Shown here in pieces: positions 17,726-26,009 of a DNA stretch of 64,000 bases; the stretch's first letter is position 1, and every line of letters begins with the position of its first letter. The notes beneath the pieces are model-generated. The model searched no databases, was not told where the DNA came from, and was given only the letters and a program-made list of their open reading frames with translations. Location: positions 4,030,001 to 4,094,000 of the forward strand of contig NZ_SHKK01000001.1 of NCBI RefSeq assembly GCF_004217135.1, written 5' to 3'. A program made the position numbers and the translations under genes. The stretch is from Micromonospora violae. GTDB taxonomy: Bacteria; Actinomycetota; Actinomycetes; Mycobacteriales; Micromonosporaceae.

Positions 17726-17759
17726 AACCGCCCGCCGGGAATTCCCGGCGGGCGGTTTC
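17726..17759 (+). terminator. Rho-independent terminator after the 17373 gene
   Basis: A perfect 32-base palindrome (arm AACCGCCCGCCGGGAA at 17726-17741, complement to 17757) followed by TTTCG. It lies 24 bases past the stop codon. Confidence 0.93.
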
Positions 17760-17781
17760 GCGTCTCCTGAGATCGGCTTCG

Positions 17782-17855
17782 TCGATCATGGAGTTGTGGT
17801 GCCCGGCTTGGAGTCATCCAGGCCGGTTTGTCACCCACCACAACTCCATGATCGG
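17782..17855. repeat. Palindromic intergenic repeat, copy 2
   Basis: The same 20-base left arm as copy 1 (TCGATCATGGAGTTGTGGTG, 17782-17801) pairs with 17836-17855 across a 34-base loop, with only the outermost base unpaired. At the position where copy 1 has a G-T mismatch, this copy has a proper pair. Loop edges resemble copy 1 (a CCNGGNTTGG start and a TTTGTC part near the end). It again lies between convergent genes. Confidence 0.85.
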
Positions 17856-17893
17856 CGCGGGCGGCGGCGGGACGGTCCTCGGGCCAGGGCAGG

Positions 17894-18521
17894 TCAGCCT
17901 GCATCGAGCAGGGCGACCTCTCCGGTGGCCAGGTCGTAGAGTCCGCCGACCACGGCCACCCGGCCGGCGGCCACCGACCCGGCCAGCAGCTCGTCCTGGC
18001 GCAGCATGCGCACCGTGCGCCGCACGTGGCGGCGGATCGCCAGCGGCTGCACCGCCGGATCGTCGATCCCCGCCTCGGTCACCGACGGCGCGATCTCGTC
18101 CACCAGGTGCGCCAGCGACCCGCCGGGACGCCGCCCGGTGCGCAGCGCCTCCACCGTGGCCTCCACCGCACCGCACCGCTCGTGGCCGAGGACCATCACC
18201 AGCGGTACGCCGAGCTGGCCGACCACGTACTCGATCGAGCCGCAGACCGCGCGATCGAGCACATGCCCCCCGGTACGGATCACACAGATCGCCCCGAACG
18301 TCTGGTCGAAGATCGCCTCCAACGGCACCCGGGAGTCGATGCAGCCGAGCACCACGGCGTACGGCTGCTGGTCGCCGGAGGCCGCGGCCGCGGCGGCCGT
18401 GACGTCGTGCCCGTGCACCGGCTGGCCGCTGACGAACCGTCGATTTACCGGCGAGCAGATCGGCCAGCGCGGCGCGGGGCGTACCGCCGGCCTGCCGCCC
18501 CGGCCCGGACACCGCGCCCAT
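17894..18521 (-). CDS. Beta-carbonic anhydrase, apparent one-base frameshift near the N-terminus
   Basis: Interconverts carbon dioxide and bicarbonate. The main frame (17894-18418) contains both zinc-site motifs: GCIDSRVP (Cys, and the Asp-Arg pair) and GHERCGA (His and Cys). The family normally has about 35 residues before this, including an NRRF element. Here [14 protein letters not shown] is read in the main frame, but the preceding helix [11 protein letters not shown] is in the neighbouring frame with its ATG at 18521 (GGGAG upstream). Removing one T from the TTT run at 18444-18446 joins them into a normal protein of about 208 residues. Either the sequence has an error or the gene is damaged. 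A fallback GTG at 18418 would give a shortened 174-residue form that keeps the zinc ligands. Confidence 0.85.
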
Positions 18522-18691
18522 GGGCGCTCCCGACGACCCCATGCCGTTCAGCTTGGCCCGTCACCGCGCGGCATGGGCGAGGTCGGGAATGTTCGCCCCG
18601 GCGCGATTGGCGCGCTCTCCTGGCGGGTAGCCGGTGTTACCGCCGGGTATCGGAGGTGCTGATGGTGCTGGGCGGCCCAGGGGAGGTGGCG

Positions 18692-19639
18692 ATGGCGGAG
18701 CGGTTCGAGGTCCGTCTGCCGGACGGCGTACGGCTCAACGTCGAGACGACGGGTCAGACGGACGCCCCGGTCACCGCCATCCTGCTGCACGGCTGGACGC
18801 TGGACGGACGCGCCTGGCACCGGCAGGTCGACGCGCTCACCGCGGCGCCATTCGGCGGCGCGGTGCGGGTGGTCGCCTACGACGCGCGCGGGCACGGCCG
18901 GTCCAGTTGCATGGCGCTGCCCACCGCCACCCTCGCCCAGTTGGGTGACGACCTGGCCGCGGTGATCGACGCCGTGGCGCCGACCGGTCCGGTGGTGCTG
19001 GTCGGGCACTCGATGGGCGGCATGACGGTCATGGAGTACGCGCACCGCCACCCCGCGCACTTCGCCGCCCACACCGCCGGCCTGGTCTTCGTCTCGACCA
19101 CCGCCGAGGGGCACACGCACACCGTCTACGGGCTCTCACCGCGGATCGCCCGGTTGATCCGGCTGGCCGAGACGACCAGCGCCGGCGTACTGGCCCGGTG
19201 CGGCTCGTGGCGTGCGCCCCGGGCGCTGCTGACCGCGCTGCGACCGAGCATCCGGTGGATGCTCTTCGGCGACCGCTGCGAACCGGCCGACATCCGCCTG
19301 GTGACGTCGGCGGTGGCGCGGGCCTCGCTGCGCTCGATCGGCGGGTTCCGCGCCTCCATCGGCGCCCAGCACCGACTGGACACCCTCGCCGCGCTGGCGC
19401 ACCTGCCGGCCGCCGCCCTGGTCGGCGACCGGGACCGGCTGACCCCGCCGCCGTGCGCGGAGTCGATCGCGGCGGCTCTGCCGGCCACCGAACTGACCGT
19501 CTGCCCCGGGGCCGGGCACATGCTGATGATGGAACGCCCGGACGAGGTCAACGCCGCGCTCACCGGCGTGCTGCGGCGGGTGCTCGCCGAATCGTCGCCG
19601 GGCCACCGTGACGCGACCCCCGTCGAGACGGGTGTTTGA
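18692..19639 (+). CDS. Alpha/beta hydrolase
   Basis: A 315-residue cytosolic hydrolase. The ATG at 18692 has a GGGGAGG site 5 bases upstream; an in-frame ATG at 18662 is less well placed. The fold is typical: oxyanion strand AILLHGWTLDGRAW, nucleophile Ser in GHSMGG, Asp in GDRDRLTPP and His in CPGAGHMLMMERP. There is a larger-than-usual lid segment (about residues 155-210). The substrate cannot be told from sequence; lipase/esterase or haloperoxidase-like members share this pattern. Confidence 0.9.
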   Translation: MAERFEVRLPDGVRLNVETTGQTDAPVTAILLHGWTLDGRAWHRQVDALTAAPFGGAVRVVAYDARGHGRSSCMALPTATLAQLGDDLAAVIDAVAPTGPVVLVGHSMGGMTVMEYAHRHPAHFAAHTAGLVFVSTTAEGHTHTVYGLSPRIARLIRLAETTSAGVLARCGSWRAPRALLTALRPSIRWMLFGDRCEPADIRLVTSAVARASLRSIGGFRASIGAQHRLDTLAALAHLPAAALVGDRDRLTPPPCAESIAAALPATELTVCPGAGHMLMMERPDEVNAALTGVLRRVLAESSPGHRDATPVETGV

Positions 19640-19747
19640 GCACGTTCGCGCACCTCGGGCGCGGCGGGTCGGGCTCGGGGCCGTACCCTTCTGCGGTTGG
19701 CCCGCGCGGTTCCCACCGCCGGCCGGCGACAGTTGAAGGAGCGTGCG

Positions 19748-21865
19748 TTGACCGACCAGACCGGCCTGGAGCAGGAGATCGCCGTCGAGCAACGACACCT
19801 CGACCGGGTGTACGCCCGACTGGCCGAGCTGCGGCGCTCGGCGGTCCGCGCCGAGCGGGACGGCTACCGGATGGCGCGGGTGGGCACGCACGGCGCACTG
19901 GTCGAGCGCGACGCGATGGTCTTCCACGCGGCGCAGCGGCGGCACATCCTGGACGCCGAGCACGAGGGGCTGGTCTTCGGTCGGCTGGACCTGCGCGACC
20001 GTCAGGTGCTGCACGTCGGGCGACTGGGGATCCGCGACGAGGACGCCGTCACGCTGGTCGTCGACTGGCGGGCGCCGGCCGCCGCCGCCTTCTACCAGGC
20101 CACCCCGGCGCAGCCGCTGGACGTGGTGCGGCGTCGCACGATCCAGTCCCGTGCCGAGCGGGTCACCCGGATCGAGGACGACCTGCTGGACCCGCCCGCC
20201 GCCCCGGAGGGGATGACGGTCGTCGGTGACGGCGCGTTGCTGGCCACCCTGTCGAAGGCCACCGGCCGGGGCATGCGGGACATCGTGGCGACCATCCAGC
20301 GGGAGCAGGACGAGGCGATCCGCTCGCCCGGCTCCGGAGTGACGATCGTCGCGGGCGGCCCCGGCACCGGAAAGACCGCGGTCGCCCTGCACCGGGCCGC
20401 GTTCCTGCTCTACTCCGACCGCAGCCGCTACGCCGGCGGAGGCATCCTGGTGGTCGGCCCGTCGTCGGTCTTCGTCGAGTACATCGGCTCGGTGCTGCCG
20501 TCGCTGGGTGAGGACACCGCGACCCTGCACTCGCTGGGCACCCTCTTTCCGGGGATGACCGCCACCCGCACCGACCCGCCCGAGGTGGCGGCGGTGAAGG
20601 GCTCGCTGCGGATGCGCCGGGTCCTGGAGCGGGCGGCCCGCGACGCGGTGCCGGGCGGCCCGGGTGAGCTGCGGCTGCTCTACCGGGGGACGCTGCTGCG
20701 CCTGGACCGGGCCACGCTGGACCGGATCCGGGATCGCGCGCTGCACCGGGGCGCGCGGCGCAACGAGGTGCGCCGGGCCGGTTTCGACGGGGTGTTCGCC
20801 GCGCTCTGGGCGCAGGCCCGTGAGCTGAGCAGCGGTCGCCTGCCGGAACAGCCGGCCTTCGAGGCGGAGATCGCCGAGCGGCCGGAGTTCCGGGAGTTTC
20901 TCAAGGCGTGGTGGCCTCGGCTGCACCCCCGGCACGTGCTCGGCTGGCTGGCGCAGTCGGACCGACTGCGCCGGTACGCCGGAGGCATCCTCTCGTCGGC
21001 GGAGATCCGGCTGCTCAACGCCGCGTACCGGAATCTGGACTCGGCCGGGTTGACCATCGCCGACGTGGCGCTGCTGGACGAGTTGGACGCGCTGCTCGGT
21101 AAACCCGTGCAGCCGGCCCGCGCGCGACGCGATCCGTTCCAGCTCGCCGGTGGCGTCCGGGAGCTGAGCACGTTCGGCGAGCGGCAGCGGGCCGCCCGCG
21201 CGGCGGCCCGGGAGCGCCCGGAGGACTACCGGGATTACGCGCACGTGGTGGTCGACGAGGCCCAGGACGTCTCGCCGATGCAGTGGCGGATGATCGGTCG
21301 ACGCGGCCGGTTGGCCTCCTGGACGGTGGTCGGTGACCCGGCGCAGACCGCGTGGACCGGCGACCCGGAGGAGCTGACCCGAGCCCGCGACCAGGCGCTG
21401 GGCCGGCGCAAGCGACACGACTTCACGCTCACCACGAACTACCGCAACTCGGCGGAGATCTTCGCGGTGGCGGCTGCGGAGATCCGTCGGCTCTACCCCG
21501 ACCTGCCGCTGCCGACCGCCGTCCGCTCCACCGGGGTCGAGCCGGTCGAGCTGGTGGTGCCCGCCACGGGGTTGGAGACCGCGACCGTGGAGGCCGCCAG
21601 CGCCCTGTTGGCGGAGGTGGAGGGGACGGTCGGGGTGATCACGCCGGTCCCCCGCCGCGATGAGGTCGCCGGTTGGCTGGGCGCTCTGGGCGGCGCACGG
21701 CTACAGGTGGTGACCAGCCTGGAGGCCAAGGGCATGGAGTACGACGGGGTGGTGCTGGTCGCCCCGAGTGAGATCCGCGCGGACCCGGGTGCCGGCGTAC
21801 GCACCCTGTACGTGGCGCTCTCCCGGGCCACCCAGCGACTCACCACCATCGACCCGAACGGCTGA
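19748..21865 (+). CDS. HelD-like superfamily 1 helicase/ATPase
   Basis: A 705-residue UvrD/HelD-type protein starting at a TTG with a GAAGGAG site 6 bases upstream. An N-terminal coiled coil (EQEIAVEQRHLDRVYARLAELRRS) precedes the motor. Walker A is GGPGTGKT (K209), Walker B is VVVDEAQDVSP, and motif III-like VVGDPAQTAWTGDP and a C-terminal TSLEAKGMEYDGVVLV are visible. HelD proteins enter RNA polymerase channels and release stalled or drug-bound polymerase; the actinomycete HelR branch confers rifamycin tolerance. The N-terminal coil and length fit HelD better than UvrD. No rifamycin-associated element is seen upstream, so drug induction is not supported here. Confidence 0.88.
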   Translation: MTDQTGLEQEIAVEQRHLDRVYARLAELRRSAVRAERDGYRMARVGTHGALVERDAMVFHAAQRRHILDAEHEGLVFGRLDLRDRQVLHVGRLGIRDEDAVTLVVDWRAPAAAAFYQATPAQPLDVVRRRTIQSRAERVTRIEDDLLDPPAAPEGMTVVGDGALLATLSKATGRGMRDIVATIQREQDEAIRSPGSGVTIVAGGPGTGKTAVALHRAAFLLYSDRSRYAGGGILVVGPSSVFVEYIGSVLPSLGEDTATLHSLGTLFPGMTATRTDPPEVAAVKGSLRMRRVLERAARDAVPGGPGELRLLYRGTLLRLDRATLDRIRDRALHRGARRNEVRRAGFDGVFAALWAQARELSSGRLPEQPAFEAEIAERPEFREFLKAWWPRLHPRHVLGWLAQSDRLRRYAGGILSSAEIRLLNAAYRNLDSAGLTIADVALLDELDALLGKPVQPARARRDPFQLAGGVRELSTFGERQRAARAAARERPEDYRDYAHVVVDEAQDVSPMQWRMIGRRGRLASWTVVGDPAQTAWTGDPEELTRARDQALGRRKRHDFTLTTNYRNSAEIFAVAAAEIRRLYPDLPLPTAVRSTGVEPVELVVPATGLETATVEAASALLAEVEGTVGVITPVPRRDEVAGWLGALGGARLQVVTSLEAKGMEYDGVVLVAPSEIRADPGAGVRTLYVALSRATQRLTTIDPNG

Positions 21866-21907
21866 CCTGCGCGGACTGCCACCGGTGCACGGCGCTACGC
21901 GTACACT

Positions 21908-21929
21908 TGCACACATAGCGATGTGCGCA
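21908..21929. promoter_or_regulatory. Dyad operator candidate upstream of the CDF transporter
   Basis: TGCACACAT-AGCG-ATGTGCGCA is a 9-base inverted repeat with one mismatch in an AT-richer patch, 43 bases before the GTG start. ArsR/SmtB metal sensors bind such dyads in front of metal exporters. No regulator gene is adjacent, so the binder is unknown. Confidence 0.55.
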
Positions 21930-21971
21930 TACATTTGACCGGGTCCCGATCGGCGGCGGAAGGTGGATCTC

Positions 21972-22889
21972 GTGGGCGCAGGTCATGACCACCACCACGG
22001 CTCCGTCGCCAATGCCGCACACCAGCACCGGGGTCGACTCTGGGCGGCATTCGGGCTCCTCGCCACCCTGATGGTGGTCGAGGCCGTGGTGGCCCTGCAC
22101 ACCGGTTCACTCGCCCTGCTCTCCGACGCCGGGCACATGTTCACCGACGTGCTCGGCATCGGGATGGCGCTCGCCGCCATCACGGCGACCCGGCGGGCCA
22201 CCGGCGACCCGCAGCGCACCTTCGGGCTCTACCGACTCGAGGTGCTCGCCGCGCTGGCCAACGCCGTCCTGCTCTCCGGCGTCGCGATCTACGTGGTGAT
22301 CGAGGCGATCCGCCGTTTCGGCGACCCGCCCGAGGTCATCGCCGGCCCGATGCTCGCGGTGGCTGTGCTCGGTCTGCTCGCGAACATCGCCGCCTTCGCC
22401 CTGCTGCGCGCCGGGGCCCGGGAGAGCATCAACCTCCAGGGCGCCTACCTGGAGGTGCTCGGCGACCTGCTCGGCTCGCTCGGCGTCATCGGCGCGGCGC
22501 TGCTCATCACCGTCACCGACTGGTGGTGGGCGGACCCCCTGGTCGCGGTCGCCATCGGCGTCTTCATCCTGCCGCGCACCTGGCGGCTGGCCCGCGCCGC
22601 CATCCGCATCCTGGTGCAGGCCGCCCCGGAGCACCTCCAGGTGACCGCCGTGCACGACCGACTGGCCGCGGTCCCCGGTGTCGTCGAGGTGCACGACCTG
22701 CACGTCTGGACGCTCACCTCGGGCATGGAGGTGGCCTCCGCACACCTGACCATGGCACCCGGCGCGGACGTCGGCGCGGTGCTCGCCGCAGCCCGCACGG
22801 CCCTGCACGACGACTTCCGCATCGAGCACGCGACGTTGCAGATCGAGCCCGGCGCCGCCGCCGGGGCGTGTGGCTCCATCGAGTGGTGA
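21972..22889 (+). CDS. Cation diffusion facilitator (CDF) family metal efflux protein
   Basis: Exports divalent metal (Zn, Cd or Co) in exchange for protons across the membrane. It has 305 residues from the GTG at 21972, chosen because GGAAGG lies 8 bases upstream; an earlier GTG at 21963 is too close to that site. The N-terminus is His-rich (GHDHHHGSVANAAHQH). Six membrane segments are visible; segment 2 has LLSDAGHMFTDVLG, whose HxxxD forms the metal site, and segment 5 carries a matching acidic residue set. The C-terminal cytoplasmic domain ends with VHDLHVWTLTSGMEVASAHL. The HDHHH start and DAGHMFTD pattern resemble CzcD. Confidence 0.93.
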   Translation: MGAGHDHHHGSVANAAHQHRGRLWAAFGLLATLMVVEAVVALHTGSLALLSDAGHMFTDVLGIGMALAAITATRRATGDPQRTFGLYRLEVLAALANAVLLSGVAIYVVIEAIRRFGDPPEVIAGPMLAVAVLGLLANIAAFALLRAGARESINLQGAYLEVLGDLLGSLGVIGAALLITVTDWWWADPLVAVAIGVFILPRTWRLARAAIRILVQAAPEHLQVTAVHDRLAAVPGVVEVHDLHVWTLTSGMEVASAHLTMAPGADVGAVLAAARTALHDDFRIEHATLQIEPGAAAGACGSIEW

Positions 22890-23007
22890 CGGGATCACGG
22901 TAATTTTCCGTGGTAACGCACGCACCGTCCGTCACATCGGCTGCAGTCGCCCCACCTGCACCGGTAGGCTCAGTCCCGGCCTCCACCAGGCGGCGCCCTC
23001 CCGGCGC

Positions 23008-23139
23008 CGGTGGCGGTCGCCGCCTAATCGCCCAGCAGGGCGAACCGGGGAACCACGTTCCTGGGGTGCATCCGCGTCAGCGGTAGGGATCTTCCGTCCC
23101 GAACCCGACAGCTAACCCGGTCGGCGGCTGACGGAAGGA
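23008..23139 (+). ncRNA. c-di-AMP riboswitch (ydaO/yuaA leader)
   Basis: The stretch contains the conserved blocks of this leader: GCGAACCGGGGAACCACGTT, CTGGGGTGCATCCGCGTCAG, CGGTAGGGATC, CCGTCCCGAACCCGACAGCT and AACCCGGTCGGCGGC. It ends in the GGAAGGA ribosome-binding region 9 bases before the GTG. In actinobacteria this element sits in front of secreted cell-wall hydrolases and turns them off at high c-di-AMP. The next gene fits that rule. Edges are approximate. Confidence 0.93.
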
Positions 23140-23147
23140 CATGCGCA

Positions 23148-24212
23148 GTGGCACCAGCACGACCACCCGCCGCCCGCCTGGCGGCCCTGATCGTCGCGAT
23201 GTTCGCCCTCGGCGTCGCGCTTCCGGCCGGCACCGCCTCGGCCGCTCCCCCGACCGGCCAACGGGCCGCCGCGCCCAACTCCGACGAGGAGGGCGGCACC
23301 CCGGCGTTGCGCGCCCAACTCGAGGCGGCCAGCAAGGGCTACCTGGACGCGAAACGCGCCCTGGACACCTCGGTACAACGGCAGCGGCAGCTCGCCACCC
23401 AGCTCAAGACCATCGAGGTCGAGATCGACCAGCGCAACGGCAAGGTCGGCGAGATCGCCGAAGTGGCGTACCGGACCGGCCGGCTCGGCGCGATGTCGGC
23501 GCTGCTCAACAGCAACACCCCGGAGGGCTTCATGGACCGGGCGGCCGCGCTGGACGCGGTGGCCGCCAACGAGGACCGGGTGCTGCGCGACCTGCTGGCC
23601 AGCAAGGACCGGGCCAACCGCACCCGGACCGCGCTGGACGGCGAGATCAACGAACAGCGCAAGCAGGTGGCGGTGATGGCCAAGCGCAAGGATCAGGCCG
23701 AACGGGCCCTGACCGTGGCCACCGCGGCCAAGCCGCAGACCACCACCGACACCGGCTCCAACCGGGGTACCTCCACCGCCAACGCGAAGGCCGCGCCGCG
23801 CAACTCCGACGGCTCCTGGCCCTCCGAGTCATGCAGCGTCAACGACCCGACGCCGGCCAGCGGCTGCATCACCCCACGCACGCTGCACGCGCTCAACCAG
23901 GCCAAGGCCGCCGGCTTCACCCGGTACGTCTCGTGCCACCGCCCCAGCGGCTCCGGTGAACACCCGAAGGGTCGGGCCTGCGACTTCGCAGCACAGAAGA
24001 ACGGCTTCGGTGGGGTCGCCACCGGCGGCGACAAGACGTACGGCAACAACCTGGCCGCGTACTTCATCCGCAACGCGGACCGGCTCGCCGTGCTCTACGT
24101 GATCTGGTACAAGCAGATCTGGCTGCCCAGCAGCGGGTGGAAGTCGTACAGCGGCGCGCACGGCACCCCGTCCACCGACCACACCAACCACGTGCACCTG
24201 TCGGTCTACTGA
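23148..24212 (+). CDS. Secreted coiled-coil cell-wall protein with M15-like (ARB_07466-type) C-terminal domain
   Basis: A 354-residue exported protein. The signal peptide ends near AGTASAAPP. A long coiled coil follows (about residues 50-200, from PALRAQLEAASKGYLDAKRAL). An Asn/Thr-rich linker leads to a C-terminal domain of about 140 residues. That domain has SCHRPSGSGEHPKGRACDFA and the ending DHTNHVHLSVY, a His/Asp plus HxH pattern like D,D-carboxypeptidase/LAS metallopeptidases. The coil-plus-enzyme layout is like NlpC/P60 cell-separation proteins. Control by the c-di-AMP riboswitch just upstream supports a cell-wall role. Enzymatic activity of this domain type is not established. Confidence 0.88.
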   Translation: MAPARPPAARLAALIVAMFALGVALPAGTASAAPPTGQRAAAPNSDEEGGTPALRAQLEAASKGYLDAKRALDTSVQRQRQLATQLKTIEVEIDQRNGKVGEIAEVAYRTGRLGAMSALLNSNTPEGFMDRAAALDAVAANEDRVLRDLLASKDRANRTRTALDGEINEQRKQVAVMAKRKDQAERALTVATAAKPQTTTDTGSNRGTSTANAKAAPRNSDGSWPSESCSVNDPTPASGCITPRTLHALNQAKAAGFTRYVSCHRPSGSGEHPKGRACDFAAQKNGFGGVATGGDKTYGNNLAAYFIRNADRLAVLYVIWYKQIWLPSSGWKSYSGAHGTPSTDHTNHVHLSVY

Positions 24213-24240
24213 CCCGTCCGAGCAGGGGCATCCGCTCGCT

Positions 24241-24290
24241 GTCGCCGAGGTCGGGGCATCCGCACGCCGGGATACCCCGACCTCGGTGAC
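24241..24290. terminator. Hairpin terminator between convergent genes
   Basis: Sixteen-base arms GTCGCCGAGGTCGGGG / CCCCGACCTCGGTGAC with one mismatch around an 18-base loop that can itself pair (ATCC/GGAT). It lies between the 23148 gene and the minus-strand 24376 gene. Confidence 0.75.
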
Positions 24291-24375
24291 GTTACGTCGA
24301 CCGCGACGGCGCGGGCCTGATGATCATCGCGACCGTGCTCGCCACGGACAAGCCGTGGGGGCGACGGCGCGCCGG

Positions 24376-24843
24376 TCAGGTGGGGGGCGACGGGTCGGCG
24401 CTGCGGTCCAGGGCCGCGCCGAGCCGGGTCGCCAGCGCGAGGTGAGCGGCTCGGGCCTGGCGGAACGCGTAGCGGAACAGCGGCGTCGGCGCGGTCAGGG
24501 TGATCTCGACGTCGATGCGGACCAGGCCGTCCGGCTCGGCGCGCAGGCGGGTGTGGTTGCGTACCGTGGTGGCGGGCCACTGGCGGGCCACCGTGACGAT
24601 CTCGTCGGTCCCGATGATCAGCACGTCCGCGTGGTACGTGGTCCGGAACCGCAGCGGGCCGGCCGCCAACCGGTCGTTGATCGTGTAACTGGCCCGCGCG
24701 CCGGGTCGGGGCGGCACCCGGCGGACCCGGACGATCAGCGGATGCAGCTCACCCTGCCGGGTCAGGTCACTGAGCAGTGCTGCCGCCTCGGCGGGTGAGC
24801 ACCGGGCCTGGACGGTGTAGCTGAAGGTATCGCTGCTGAGCAC
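24376..24843 (-). CDS. SRPBCC-like protein
   Basis: A 155-residue soluble protein from a GTG at 24843 with GGGAG 7 bases upstream. It starts LSSDTFSYTVQARCSPAEAAALLSDL, where a strand followed by a helix holding the substrate-entry loop is the SRPBCC/START opening. Later strands (YHADVLIIGTDEIVTVARQW, VRIDVEITLTAPTPLF) and a long C-terminal helix (RQARAAHLALATRLGAAL) complete the fold. The ligand is unknown. It is divergent from the PfkB-type kinase. Confidence 0.75.
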   Translation of the reverse strand: MLSSDTFSYTVQARCSPAEAAALLSDLTRQGELHPLIVRVRRVPPRPGARASYTINDRLAAGPLRFRTTYHADVLIIGTDEIVTVARQWPATTVRNHTRLRAEPDGLVRIDVEITLTAPTPLFRYAFRQARAAHLALATRLGAALDRSADPSPPT

Positions 24844-25031
24844 ACCGTCTCCCGCCGTCGTTGGTCGCCCGATCGTCCCGCACCGATGTCTGGCTGGCAA
24901 CGCCCGACCGCCCCGGGTGCCGCACCGGACCGGGCCGATGCGGCGACCTGGCACCACCTGCCCCATTAAGGTCGATTGGTACGAAGTCTTCCGAGGGTGC
25001 CGGAGGCGGCCAGCATGAACAGCGACGACCG

Positions 25032-26009
25032 ATGAGTGGGCACGTGATGGTCTTCGCGCCCACGCCACAGCTGACGGTGACCGTGGACCAGCCCAACGAC
25101 CACCCCGAGCTGCACCTGCACCCCGGTGGGCAGGGTGTCTGGCAGGCCCGGATGGTGATCTCCCTCGGCGTCGACGTGGTGCTCTGCGCCGCCCTCGGGG
25201 GCGAGATCGGCCAGGTGCTGGAGCCACTGCTGGTCAGCGAGGGCGTGGACCTCAAGGTGGTGGTCCGCGACTCCGGCAGCGGCGGGTACGTGCACGATCG
25301 CCGGGCGGGCTCCCGGCAGGAGATCGCCGACGTGCCCGGGCAGCCGCTGAGCCGGCACGAGATCGACGAGTTGTACAACCTCGCGCTCGGCGAGGGCCTG
25401 CGCGCCTCGGTGAGCATCCTCAGTGGGCCGAACGAACCCTGGCTCGTCCCTGCCGACCTGTACCGACGCTTCGCCGCCGACCTCGGCGCCAACGGCGGCC
25501 GGGTGGTGGTCGACCTCTCCGGTGACCACCTCACGTCGGTGCTGGAGAGCGGGGTGTTCTTCCTCAAGGTGAGTCACGAGGAGCTGATCCGCGACGGTCG
25601 CGCCCGCAGCGACGACAGCGTGGAGCTGACCCGGGCCATGTACGAGCTGCACGCGGGCGGCGCCGAGACGGTGGTGGTCAGCCGCGCCGATCAGCCGGCG
25701 TTGGCGCTCATCGACGGGGAGCTGTTCCAGGTCGAGATGCCCCGGCTGGAGGCGGCCGACCCGCGGGGTGCGGGCGACTCGATGACCGCGGGAGTGGCGG
25801 CCGTCGTGGCCAGGGGCGGAGACATCCGGACCGCCATCCGCACCGGTGCCGCCGCTGGCGCGCTGAACGTGACCCGGCACGGCCTGGGCACCGGGCGGTT
25901 GGACTCGATCACCGGCCTGGTGGACCGGGTCCGACTGGTGCCGGCGGACAGCCGGCAACAGGAACGGACCACTCCGGACGAGTTGGCCGACCGGGTGATC
26001 GAGCGATGA
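25032..26009 (+). CDS. PfkB-family sugar kinase (1-phosphofructokinase type)
   Basis: A 325-residue ribokinase-fold kinase. The ATG at 25032 starts SGHVMVFAPTPQLTVTVDQP, like FruK/LacC proteins whose N-terminus holds the substrate Asp. HPGGQGVWQARMVISLG is the GG-hinge region. The anion hole and catalytic Asp appear as DPRGAGDSMTAGVAAV (the GAGD motif). An in-frame upstream extension lacks family sequence and was excluded. It overlaps surE by 4 bases, suggesting linked roles in sugar-phosphate/nucleotide balance; the substrate is uncertain. Confidence 0.85.
   Translation: MSGHVMVFAPTPQLTVTVDQPNDHPELHLHPGGQGVWQARMVISLGVDVVLCAALGGEIGQVLEPLLVSEGVDLKVVVRDSGSGGYVHDRRAGSRQEIADVPGQPLSRHEIDELYNLALGEGLRASVSILSGPNEPWLVPADLYRRFAADLGANGGRVVVDLSGDHLTSVLESGVFFLKVSHEELIRDGRARSDDSVELTRAMYELHAGGAETVVVSRADQPALALIDGELFQVEMPRLEAADPRGAGDSMTAGVAAVVARGGDIRTAIRTGAAAGALNVTRHGLGTGRLDSITGLVDRVRLVPADSRQQERTTPDELADRVIER

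Noticed and set aside
19136..21418. 760-residue open frame opposite the hydrolase and HelD-like genes
   Set aside because: Arg/Gly/Pro/Gln-rich shadow of GC-rich coding DNA; no domain, no ribosome-binding site, and both plus-strand genes have full motifs.
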